From assembly GCA_016187325.1 (NCBI GenBank), contig JACPJY010000002.1:1-22778 (forward strand): a stretch of DNA of 22,778 nt, written 5' to 3'. The DNA comes from Rhodospirillales bacterium. Lineage in GTDB: Bacteria > Pseudomonadota > Alphaproteobacteria > Rhodospirillales > Casp-alpha2. Every line of letters starts with the position of its first letter. Within the stretch, counting starts at the first letter, position 1. Under the pieces are notes generated by a model. It saw nothing but the letters and a program-made list of their open reading frames with translations. It did not search any database and was not told the DNA's origin. A program made the translations under genes and the position numbers. Below are positions 7,447 to 13,632 of this stretch, in pieces.

Positions 7447-7462
7447 TGTGACCGCGGTCACA
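7447..7462. promoter_or_regulatory. Perfect 16-bp CRP/FNR-type palindrome
   Basis: TGTGACCGCGGTCACA is a perfect inverted repeat that matches the TGTGA-N6-TCACA layout bound by CRP-type regulators. It sits in non-coding DNA between the minus-strand terminator and an AT-rich island. No promoter has been shown next to it, so the regulated transcript is unknown. Confidence 0.45.
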
Positions 7463-7510
7463 CGCCGGCATTTTTTCACACCGCGTTTGTGGACTGGAAA
7501 TCGACGTTCT

Positions 7511-7560
7511 AAATTAATAAATAATAATTTATATCAATATATTATTGTAAATTATTAATG
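7511..7560. repeat. Extreme AT island with 10-bp inverted repeat
   Basis: Only 3 of 50 bases are G or C, against strongly GC-rich DNA on both sides. The arms TAATAATTTA (7522-7531) and TAAATTATTA (7548-7557) are perfectly complementary around a 16-bp spacer. The spacer itself contains CAATA/TATTG (7535-7539, 7543-7547). It could be a protein-binding or DNA-unwinding site, or a promoter UP-like element. It is non-coding. Confidence 0.7.
7532..7544. promoter_or_regulatory. Exact IHF consensus match
   Basis: TATCAATATATTA fits WATCAA-N4-TTR at every defined position and is set in the AT-rich flank that IHF favours. It lies in the spacer of the inverted repeat. Chance matches are more likely in AT-rich DNA, so this is a candidate only; ihfA is about 1 kb upstream. 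Confidence 0.35.
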
Positions 7561-7618
7561 TAATATCTCAATTCAAACCGGCACCCCCGAACGACGATTT
7601 CCCGGCGCCGCGTTCGGG

Positions 7619-8047
7619 TCACGAACCGAGCAGATGCACGGGCGGCCCGTCGTCGGCGCGGATGCCGCAGGCGGCCTGCAGCCGATCCAGGATGCTCGGC
7701 ACCATGTCTATGGTGGTGCCGAGGATGAATTCACCGGGCACCAGCTTCAGCGTCGGGCCCTTGGTGCATTGGCCGAGGCAGACGATGCGCTCGACCGCGA
7801 TAGCGATGCGGCGCTCGCGGATGCCGCTTTCGATGGCGTCGGCGATCGGCAGGCTGCCGCGCGCCGCGCACGACGGCTCGCTCGCCTTGAAGCGCCGGTT
7901 GATGCAAATCAACAGCGTCCGCGGCGGCAGGTAAGAGGACTGGTCGGCGGGAGTTTTCACGGGCGTCGCCGGGGTATCGGATTCACGGCGGGCGGCGCCG
8001 GCTCGGCGCGCCGTCGAACGGCGCCCGGGCGGACGCCGGTCAGGCAA
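7619..8047 (-). CDS. Thioredoxin-like [2Fe-2S] ferredoxin domain protein
   Basis: Small iron-sulfur protein with cysteines 48, 60, 90 and 94 in the pattern C-x11-C-x29-C-x3-C. This is the ligand spacing of thioredoxin-fold [2Fe-2S] ferredoxins (also the NuoE-like fold). Context residues V-C-L-G-Q-C-T-K-G-P and the later M-V-P-S-I-L-D-R-L fit that family. The redox partner is unknown. The longest form (142 aa) begins at TTG 8047 and overlaps the STAS gene by 8 bp. Its first 35 or so residues are Arg/Pro-rich and unlike the family. A GTG at 7960 would give a 113-residue protein closer to the usual size. Neither start has a clear ribosome-binding site. Confidence 0.8.
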   Translation of the reverse strand: MPDRRPPGRRSTARRAGAARRESDTPATPVKTPADQSSYLPPRTLLICINRRFKASEPSCAARGSLPIADAIESGIRERRIAIAVERIVCLGQCTKGPTLKLVPGEFILGTTIDMVPSILDRLQAACGIRADDGPPVHLLGS

Positions 8048-8372
8048 GGGCCCGCTTGGCGCTGGCGACGTCGGCGGCCATCTGGAATACGGTGTCCAGA
8101 CGCGCCAGCTTCAGCACCCGTAGTACGGTATCCGGCGGCGCGGCAAGGATCAGTTTCTTGCCCCGCTTGCGGGCGGTCTGGAACGCTTCCAGCAAGCTGG
8201 CGACGCCAGAGCTATCGATCATCGAAACTGCGGAAAGATCCACTGCCACGCTGCGGCCCTTGGCGATGGAGTCGAGCAGCACCTTGCGCATGGAACTGGA
8301 AAACTCGAGGTCAATGTCGCCCTTCAGGGCAATCACCGTGATCTCGCCATCCTGGGTAACCGTGTGCTGCAT
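8040..8372 (-). CDS. STAS-domain protein (anti-sigma factor antagonist type)
   Basis: A 110-residue single-domain STAS protein like SpoIIAA/RsbV. The phospho-acceptor loop is M-I-D-S-S-G-V-A-S-L (Asp53, Ser54/Ser55, Gly56), preceded by the G-D-I-D strand near residue 19 and followed by K-K-L-I-L-A-A-P-P and L-D-T-V-F-Q. In this family a kinase/anti-sigma protein phosphorylates the serine and so controls partner switching. No such kinase, phosphatase or sigma factor is encoded nearby, so the partner and output are unknown. The ATG at 8372 is clear. The gene is followed at once by the ferredoxin gene, probably one transcript. Confidence 0.9.
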   Translation of the reverse strand: MQHTVTQDGEITVIALKGDIDLEFSSSMRKVLLDSIAKGRSVAVDLSAVSMIDSSGVASLLEAFQTARKRGKKLILAAPPDTVLRVLKLARLDTVFQMAADVASAKRALA

Positions 8373-8467
8373 ACTGATCCAGAGTCCGATGCGCCGACCG
8401 AAAGGCGCCAGCGCGACGCGAATTTCCGGCCGGCGGCAACCGCAATTTCAGCCCCGTGACTGGGCGA

Positions 8468-8758
8468 TCAAGCGCCCGCGCACAGGCGGCGGCCGGCGTC
8501 GGTAAGCCGGCAGATCTGCCAGTCCGGCTTGATCGGGTTGTTGAACCACGGTTCGGCCCAGCCCTTGTCGAGGCAGCTTTGCACCGTGCGGTCGTTGACG
8601 CGCCGTCCTTCCTGATCGAACAGCGGCAGTTTGCCGCCGGGTTGATTGAGCCCGCGCATCAACCATTTCAGTTGCGACGACGACACACCGCCGGCGACGC
8701 GCGGCCGCGTCGGCTCGGCATCGCGTTCGCTGGCGATTACGGTTAAATGGGTTTGCAT
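8468..8758 (-). CDS. Hypothetical protein, possible winged-helix fold
   Basis: A 96-residue protein that I cannot assign to a named family. Its second half (about residues 35-93) reads like a short winged-helix unit: helix Q-L-K-W-L-M-R-G-L, then G-R-R-V-N-D-R-T-V-Q-S-C-L-D-K-G-W-A, then W-Q-I-C-R-L-T-D-A-G-R-R-L. The L-T-x-A-G-R ending resembles the last strand and helix of MarR-like proteins. ATG 8758 has AGGGCGG just upstream. It has a putative promoter of its own and the same strand as the STAS gene 95 bp downstream. The fold is inferred by eye and a function cannot be stated. Confidence 0.6.
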   Translation of the reverse strand: MQTHLTVIASERDAEPTRPRVAGGVSSSQLKWLMRGLNQPGGKLPLFDQEGRRVNDRTVQSCLDKGWAEPWFNNPIKPDWQICRLTDAGRRLCAGA

Positions 8759-8799
8759 ATCCGCCCTGGTTTTTCGTTATCGAGACAATAATATGGAGC

Positions 8800-8828
8800 A
8801 TGCTACGGTAGTTTCGAGTCGCGGCCAA
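8800..8828 (-). promoter_or_regulatory. Candidate promoter for the minus-strand small cluster
   Basis: On the minus strand TTGGCC (8828 to 8823) and TAGCAT (8805 to 8800) are 17 bp apart and end about 41 bp before the ATG of the 96-residue gene. I saw no equally good pair for cutA on the plus strand. Confidence 0.35.
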
Positions 8829-8909
8829 GCGCCTTGTTTCAGTTAGAGATTTTGCGGCGCGTGACTTGGCGGATGCGCGGCGGCGCGCGAGGGTCGGAGG
8901 AAATTAACC

Positions 8910-9227
8910 ATGACGCAGGTTCTGGTCTACGTCACCGCGGCGTCCCGCGACGAGGCGCTGCGTATCGGCCGCACCGCGGTCGAAAGCCGGCTCGCCGCTT
9001 GCGCCAACGTGCTGCCCGCGGCGACGACTTCGATCTACTGGTGGCAGGACAAGATCGAAGAGGCAACGGAGGTGTCGCTGCTCCTGAAGACCAAGGCGGG
9101 GCTCGTCGATGCGCTGGTGGCGAAGGTCAAGGAGAACCACAGCTACGACTGTCCGTGCGTGGTCGCGGTGCCGATCTCGGGCGGCAATCCGCAGTTCCTG
9201 AAATGGATCGACGCCGAGACGGCGTGA
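8910..9227 (+). CDS. cutA: Divalent-cation tolerance protein CutA
   Basis: A 105-residue member of the CutA1 family: small trimeric proteins with a ferredoxin-like, PII-resembling fold, linked to copper/divalent cation tolerance. Characteristic pieces are V-Y-V-T-A-A-S-R-D-E-A near the N-terminus, L-A-A-C-A-N-V-L-P with the conserved Cys, S-I-Y-W-W-Q-D-K-I-E, E-V-S-L-L-L-K-T, and the strongly conserved H-S-Y-D-C-P-C region before P-I-S-G-G-N. Here P-C-V-V-A replaces the more common P-E-I/V, a minor variation. ATG 8910 has an excellent GGAGG (8896-8900). It stands alone, converging on ispDF after 18 bp. Confidence 0.95.
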   Translation: MTQVLVYVTAASRDEALRIGRTAVESRLAACANVLPAATTSIYWWQDKIEEATEVSLLLKTKAGLVDALVAKVKENHSYDCPCVVAVPISGGNPQFLKWIDAETA

Positions 9228-9245
9228 TGACTATGTAAAAAGGGC

Positions 9246-10391
9246 CTAGGGCAACGCGACGGTAGCCACCGCCTGCGCGGCGATGCCTTCGGCCCTACCG
9301 GTGAATCCCATGCGGTCGGTGGTCGTCGCCTTGACGCTGACCCGGTCCTCGGCGAGCCCGAGGATGGCGGCAATGCGCGCCGTCATTGCCGAACGGTGGG
9401 GGCCGATTTTCGGCTTCTCGCAGATCAGCGTCACGTCGAGATGGACGATACGGCCGCCCCTGGCGGCGACCAACTCGCCGGCGCGGCGCAGGAACTGTGC
9501 GGAGGCGGCGCCCCTCCATTGCGGGTCTGATGGCGGGAAATGGCTGCCGATGTCACCGGCGCCGATGGCGCCGAGCAGCGCGTCGGTGGCGGCGTGCAGT
9601 CCGACATCGGCGTCCGAGTGGCCGATCAGGCCGCGCTCGAACGGTACCGCGACGCCGCACAGCATGACGTGATCGCCGGGCCCGAACTGGTGGGCGTCGA
9701 TGCCGATGCCGGTGCGCGTCTCGCTGGCGCCGAGCAGCCGCCCGGCGCGCACCAGATCGTCCTCGGTGGTGATCTTGAAGTTGTCCTCGGCGCCTTCGAC
9801 GATGGCAACCGCGAGGCCGGCGTGTTCGGCCACCGCCGCGTCGTCGGTCAGCCCCGAAGCCGGCGCCCGGCGGTGGGCGGCGAGGATGTCGGCGAAGCGG
9901 AAGGCTTGCGGCGTTTGCGCCCGCCATAAATTTTGCCGCTCGACGGTGGCGGTGACCAAGCCGCCGTCGCCGCGCTTCAGCGTGTCGGCGACCGGCAGGG
10001 CCGGCACCGCGCCGGGCGACGCGTCGAGCGCCGCCAGGACGCGCGAAATGACGGCGGCCGAAACCAGCGGCCGGGCGGCGTCGTGGATCAGCACCCTGTC
10101 GGGCTTGAGCGCCGCCACGCGCTCGAGGCCGCGGGCCACGGATTCCTGACGTACCACGCCGCCCGCTACGGGTTCCGGCAGATCGAGGCCGGTGGTTGCG
10201 GCGTCGTAATGGGCGCGGTGGCTCGGATCGATGACCGCCTGCACCGAGGTCACCTGCGGATGCTCTAGGAAGGCGCGGAGCGCGCGCCGCATCACCGGCT
10301 CGCCGGCGAGCGTCCGGTACTGCTTCGGCACCGCGCCGCCGAAGCGCCGGCCTTCGCCGGCCCCGACCACCAGTGCCACGGTTCCGCTCAT
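9246..10391 (-). CDS. ispDF: Bifunctional IspD/IspF (MEP pathway of isoprenoid synthesis)
   Basis: Fusion of two non-consecutive MEP-pathway enzymes, 381 residues. The N-terminal IspD part (about 1-222) is 2-C-methyl-D-erythritol 4-phosphate cytidylyltransferase. It shows G-A-G-E-G-R-R-F-G near residue 11, the P-K-Q-Y following it, R-Q-E-S-V, I-H-D-A-A-R-P and T-P-Q-A-F-R. The C-terminal IspF part (about 224-381) is 2-C-methyl-D-erythritol 2,4-cyclodiphosphate synthase. It has metal ligands in G-I-D-A-H-Q-F and G-H-S-D-A-D-V-G-L-H, then G-D-I-G-S-H-F-P-P-S-D and the C-terminal T-T-T-D-R-M-G-F-T-G-R-x-E-G cytidine site. The fused form is common in alphaproteobacteria. No motif is missing. ATG 10391 is divergent from the ypjD-like gene. 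Confidence 0.97.
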   Translation of the reverse strand: MSGTVALVVGAGEGRRFGGAVPKQYRTLAGEPVMRRALRAFLEHPQVTSVQAVIDPSHRAHYDAATTGLDLPEPVAGGVVRQESVARGLERVAALKPDRVLIHDAARPLVSAAVISRVLAALDASPGAVPALPVADTLKRGDGGLVTATVERQNLWRAQTPQAFRFADILAAHRRAPASGLTDDAAVAEHAGLAVAIVEGAEDNFKITTEDDLVRAGRLLGASETRTGIGIDAHQFGPGDHVMLCGVAVPFERGLIGHSDADVGLHAATDALLGAIGAGDIGSHFPPSDPQWRGAASAQFLRRAGELVAARGGRIVHLDVTLICEKPKIGPHRSAMTARIAAILGLAEDRVSVKATTTDRMGFTGRAEGIAAQAVATVALP

Positions 10392-10439
10392 GAGTGCCTT
10401 TCCCGCACCGTTCTCAATCGGCGTCGCTTCGCGGCGCCG

Positions 10440-10480
10440 AACTTAGTGCGCCCCCGTCGCCTTGCCAAGGGACTTGCCAA
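10440..10480 (-). promoter_or_regulatory. Candidate ispDF promoter with a 12-bp-spaced direct repeat
   Basis: On the minus strand TTGGCA (10468 to 10463) and TAAGTT (10445 to 10440) are 17 bp apart and read toward ispDF. The -35 lies in the first of two identical 8-mers CTTGCCAA (10461-10468 and 10473-10480, plus-strand reading) with a 12-bp period. The repeat might be a regulator site or chance. Confidence 0.4.
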
Positions 10481-10574
10481 TCGCGGACGACGGCGCGATT
10501 GTGCCGAGTCCGCCGTCGGCGGCCGGCCACGGCTTCGGCGGCAAACCATGAGCAAGCGAGGGACGCCTGCGCCC

Positions 10575-11372
10575 ATGCCCGAAAACGCGCTTCTGAGTCT
10601 GTCGGCGATCGTCACCCTGGTGCCGGCGGCGCTGTTGCCGTTGCGCCGCGATCACAGCCGCGATTTCACGTTCTGGGCGCTGCTGGCGGTGGCGGTGGCC
10701 GGGCCGCTGTCGTCGGTCTTGGCATCGCTCGGCGGCATTTGGCGCACCGATCTGTCGATGACGTTGTGGGTGACGGTCGCCGCCTCGATGGCGCTGTTCG
10801 CGGCCACCGCCGCGGTCAGCCGAGAGGCGTGGCGGCTGACGCCGCTAGTGTGCGGCTACATGGTCTGCCTCGCCGTGCTGGCAACGGTGTGGGGGCACGC
10901 CCCGGTGAAGCCGCTCGGCAGCGGGCCCGGCGGCTGGATCTTGGTTCACATCATCGTTTCGGTCGCCACCTATGCACTGGTCACCATCGCCGCCGTCGCG
11001 GCGCTGGCGGCGTTCATGCAGGAGCGGGCGCTGAAATTGAAGCAGCCGACGACGCTGACGCGGCTGTTGCCGTCGGTCGCCGATTGCGAGGAATTGCTGG
11101 TGCGGCTGTTGGTGCTGGGCGAGATCGTGCTCGCCATCGGGCTGGCCACCGGCATGGCGCTGCAATTGAAAGAAACCGGCTCGCTGCTGAAATTTGACCA
11201 CAAGACTGTGCTGACCGTTGCCGCCTTTATGGTCATCGGCGGTTTGCTGTTGGCGCATTTCAAGAGCGGCCTGCGCGGACGCAAGGCGGCACGCATCGTG
11301 CTGCTCGCTTATCTGCTTTTAACTCTCGGATATCCCGGGGTAAAATTCGTTACCGACGTGCTGATGGCGTAA
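10575..11372 (+). CDS. ypjD: YpjD-like inner membrane protein (cytochrome c assembly family)
   Basis: Polytopic membrane protein of 265 residues, related to CcsA/HemX/YpjD proteins. Members of the wider cytochrome c assembly family handle heme. The role of YpjD itself is poorly known. About eight hydrophobic segments are seen. The family-type His residues fall in the W-I-L-V-H-I-I-V-S segment and in F-D-H-K-T-V-L-T and L-L-A-H-F-K-S-G-L-R-G-R-K near the C-terminus. The start is uncertain. ATG 10575 begins right at the first membrane helix, as is usual. ATG 10548 would add nine basic residues, and the frame stays open back to 10446. The divergent neighbour is ispDF. Confidence 0.82.
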   Translation: MPENALLSLSAIVTLVPAALLPLRRDHSRDFTFWALLAVAVAGPLSSVLASLGGIWRTDLSMTLWVTVAASMALFAATAAVSREAWRLTPLVCGYMVCLAVLATVWGHAPVKPLGSGPGGWILVHIIVSVATYALVTIAAVAALAAFMQERALKLKQPTTLTRLLPSVADCEELLVRLLVLGEIVLAIGLATGMALQLKETGSLLKFDHKTVLTVAAFMVIGGLLLAHFKSGLRGRKAARIVLLAYLLLTLGYPGVKFVTDVLMA

Positions 11373-11376
11373 TCCC

Positions 11377-11399
11377 AGGCAGCCGTTCCATGGTTGCCT
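11377..11399 (+). terminator. Weak hairpin between ypjD and dusB
   Basis: AGGCAGCC (11377-11384) pairs with GGTTGCCT (11392-11399), 8 bp including one G-U in RNA, around a 7-nt loop just after the ypjD stop. No T-run follows, so it may be a weak or Rho-assisted terminator. Confidence 0.3.
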
Positions 11400-11458
11400 C
11401 AGAAATCGGCAATTGTCGTTGCCAAAAACGTTGTAATTCCCCGAATTTTGCCTAATAA

Positions 11459-12496
11459 ATGGGCACCCCAAAAAGGCCTAACCCCGAATTGTCCGCAATG
11501 CCGCCCAAAACGCTGCCCACCATTGGCCCGATCCGCCTCGACAGTCCGGTGATCCTGGCCCCGATGTCAGGGATCACCGACATGCCGTTCCGCCGCCTGG
11601 TCAAGCGTTGCGGCGTCGGTTTGGTGGTCAGCGAGATGATCGCCTCGAAAGCGATGATCCATGCCGCCCGCAAGACGCTGCGGATGGCCTCCCACGCCGC
11701 CGATGAGCAGCCGATGGCGGTGCAGCTCGCCGGCTGCGAGCCCGAGGTGGTGGCGGAAGCCGCTAAGCTGAACCGCGATCGCGGCGTGGCGCTGATCGAC
11801 CTCAACATGGGATGCCCGGTGAAGAAGGTGACCAACGGCGACGCCGGCTCGGCGTTGATGCGCGACGAGCGGCTCGCCGCCGGCATCCTCGCCGCCGCCG
11901 TCATGGCGGTCGACATCCCGGTGACGTTGAAGATGCGCACCGGATGGGACGACGCGAGCCGTAACGCGCCGAAGCTGGCGCGCATCGCCGAGGATTGCGG
12001 GATCAAGGCGATCTCGGTACACGGCCGTACCCGCTGCCAGTTCTACAAGGGACGCGCCGACTGGAAATTTATCCGCCAGGTCAAGGATGCTGTGCGCATC
12101 CCGGTGTTCGCCAACGGCGACATCATGAGCTTCGACGACGCCGCCCAGGCGCTCGCCGACTCCGGCGCCGACGGCATCCTGATCGGGCGTGGTACCTATG
12201 GCCGCCCGTGGTTCCCGTCGCAGGTGCGACATTTCCTGGAAACCGGCGAGCGGCGGGCCGATCCCGGCCTGCCTGAGCAGCTCGCCGTGGTGCTCGAGCA
12301 TTACGATGACATGCTCACCCATTACGGCGTCCATCACGGCGTCCGCGTGGCGCGCAAGCACATCGGCTGGTATTCGCGCGGCCTGCCGAAATCGGCCGAG
12401 TTTCGCGCCCAGGTGATGCGCGCCGAGGATCCGGAAACGGTGAAGACAATGTTGCGCCGCTTCTACCAGCCGATCATCGACAGGATGGCGGCGTGA
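11459..12496 (+). CDS. dusB: tRNA-dihydrouridine synthase DusB (NifR3)
   Basis: FMN-dependent enzyme that reduces uridine to dihydrouridine in the D loop of tRNA. In alphaproteobacteria it is historically called NifR3 because it heads the ntr operon. TIM-barrel motifs are V-I-L-A-P-M-S-G-I-T-D-M-P-F-R near the N-terminus, the catalytic D-L-N-M-G-C-P-V-K-K-V (Cys119 from this start), and V-H-G-R-T-R. Later come F-A-N-G-D-I, the phosphate-binding G-A-D-G-I-L-I-G-R-G, and R-K-H-I-G-W-Y-S-R-G. ATG 11459 has no visible ribosome-binding site. ATG 11498, starting M-P-P-K-T-L-P, is an equally possible start and lacks a good site too. The stop overlaps the ntrB start (TGATG). Confidence 0.95.
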   Translation: MGTPKRPNPELSAMPPKTLPTIGPIRLDSPVILAPMSGITDMPFRRLVKRCGVGLVVSEMIASKAMIHAARKTLRMASHAADEQPMAVQLAGCEPEVVAEAAKLNRDRGVALIDLNMGCPVKKVTNGDAGSALMRDERLAAGILAAAVMAVDIPVTLKMRTGWDDASRNAPKLARIAEDCGIKAISVHGRTRCQFYKGRADWKFIRQVKDAVRIPVFANGDIMSFDDAAQALADSGADGILIGRGTYGRPWFPSQVRHFLETGERRADPGLPEQLAVVLEHYDDMLTHYGVHHGVRVARKHIGWYSRGLPKSAEFRAQVMRAEDPETVKTMLRRFYQPIIDRMAA

Positions 12497-13632
12497 TGGT
12501 GGAGCCCGTGGTTGCCATCCGTCCGAAGGCCGGCGCCGCCGACGTCGATGCCGACAGCATTCTCAACGCGCTCGGCACTGCGGTTGTGGTCGTCGATGAC
12601 GCCAACGCCATCGTCCAAGTCAACAGCGCCGGCGAGCAATTCCTGCAGGGCAGCGCCGCGCATCTCAAGGGCAAGCCGCTGGCCGAGTTGTTGCCGGTCG
12701 ACAATCCGCTGTTTTCTCTGATCGAACAGGTGCGCGAGGAAGGCAACGCGGTGTCCGAATACGGCGTGACGCTGGAATCTCCGCGCATCGGCCGCCATTT
12801 CGTGAATTTGCAGGCAACGCTGCTCGCCGACGACGAGGACTTGGTGGTGGTGACGCTGCAGCAACGTTCGATCGCCGACAAGATCGACCGCCAACTCACC
12901 CACCGAGGCGCTGCCCGCTCGGTGACGGCCATGGCATCGATGCTCGCCCACGAGGTCAAGAACCCGCTTTCCGGTATCCGCGGCGCCGCGCAGCTGTTGG
13001 AGCAGAACTCGTCGCCGGCCGACCGTCGCCTGACCGAGCTGATCCGCGACGAGGCGGATCGAATTTGCGAATTGGTCGACCGTATGGACGCGTTTTCCGA
13101 CTCGGGGCCGCTGAAGCGCGGCGCCGTGAACATCCATCAAGTCCTGGATAGGGTGATGCAACTGGCGAAAAACGGTTTCGGCCGGCATTTGCGTTACATC
13201 GCCGAGTTCGACCCGTCGCTGCCGCCGGTCTACGGCAATCGCGACCAGTTGCTGCAGGTGTTTCTGAACCTGGTCAAGAACGCCGCCGAGGCGGCGCCCG
13301 CCAAGGGCGGCGAGATCACCCTCGAGACCGCCTACCAGCAAGGGGTACGGTTCGCCGTCGTCGGCACCAATTCGCGCATGCATTTGCCGCTCCGCGTCAG
13401 CGTCAAGGACAACGGCCCTGGCATTCCCGAGGACATCAAGGGCTACCTGTTCGACCCGTTCGTGACCTCGAAGCCCAACGGCAGCGGCCTCGGCCTGGCG
13501 CTAGTGGCCAAGATCATCGGTGACCACGGCGGCGTCATCGAATGCGACAGCCAGCCGAGGCGCACCGAGTTTCGCGTCATGCTGCCGATGGCCGATCCCG
13601 CGCTGGCCGGCGGAGACGGGGAGGATTCGTGA
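12496..13632 (+). CDS. ntrB: Nitrogen regulation sensor kinase/phosphatase NtrB
   Basis: Cytoplasmic histidine kinase that controls NtrC under direction of PII signalling proteins. It is about 378 residues with no membrane segment. An N-terminal PAS domain (about residues 15-120, starting I-L-N-A-L-G-T-A-V-V-V-V-D-D) precedes the phospho-acceptor H-E-V-K-N-P-L-S-G-I-R-G-A-A-Q-L-L (His152). The ATPase domain shows N-L-V-K-N-A-A-E-A (N box), D-N-G-P-G-I-P-E-D (G1), F-D-P-F-V-T-S-K (F box) and G-S-G-L-G-L-A-L-V (G2). The start is ATG 12496, with GTG 12493 also possible. The stop overlaps the ntrC ATG. All catalytic motifs are intact. Confidence 0.96.
   Translation: MVEPVVAIRPKAGAADVDADSILNALGTAVVVVDDANAIVQVNSAGEQFLQGSAAHLKGKPLAELLPVDNPLFSLIEQVREEGNAVSEYGVTLESPRIGRHFVNLQATLLADDEDLVVVTLQQRSIADKIDRQLTHRGAARSVTAMASMLAHEVKNPLSGIRGAAQLLEQNSSPADRRLTELIRDEADRICELVDRMDAFSDSGPLKRGAVNIHQVLDRVMQLAKNGFGRHLRYIAEFDPSLPPVYGNRDQLLQVFLNLVKNAAEAAPAKGGEITLETAYQQGVRFAVVGTNSRMHLPLRVSVKDNGPGIPEDIKGYLFDPFVTSKPNGSGLGLALVAKIIGDHGGVIECDSQPRRTEFRVMLPMADPALAGGDGEDS

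Larger units (their letters stand above)
7261..7618. other. Gene-free stretch between tRNA-Pro and the ferredoxin gene
   Basis: About 358 bp with no convincing coding frame. Short frames here are the usual by-products of a tRNA-Pro gene. It holds a pyrimidine-rich run just after the tRNA (7261-7270), a strong hairpin with a T-run on the minus strand (7329-7359), a 16-bp palindrome (7447-7462) and an AT island (7511-7560). These are listed separately. Confidence 0.8.

Noticed and set aside
6976..7558. Open frames on both strands running through the tRNA-Pro gene
   Set aside because: Peptides such as S-V-A-Q-L-G-S-A-L-H-W-G and its antisense R-D-L-N-P-R-P-L are the familiar false translations of a tRNA gene.
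7184..7618. Genomic island integrated at the tRNA-Pro 3' end
   Set aside because: No duplicate of the tRNA 3' end, no integrase and no foreign genes are seen downstream. The AT island alone is too short to support it.
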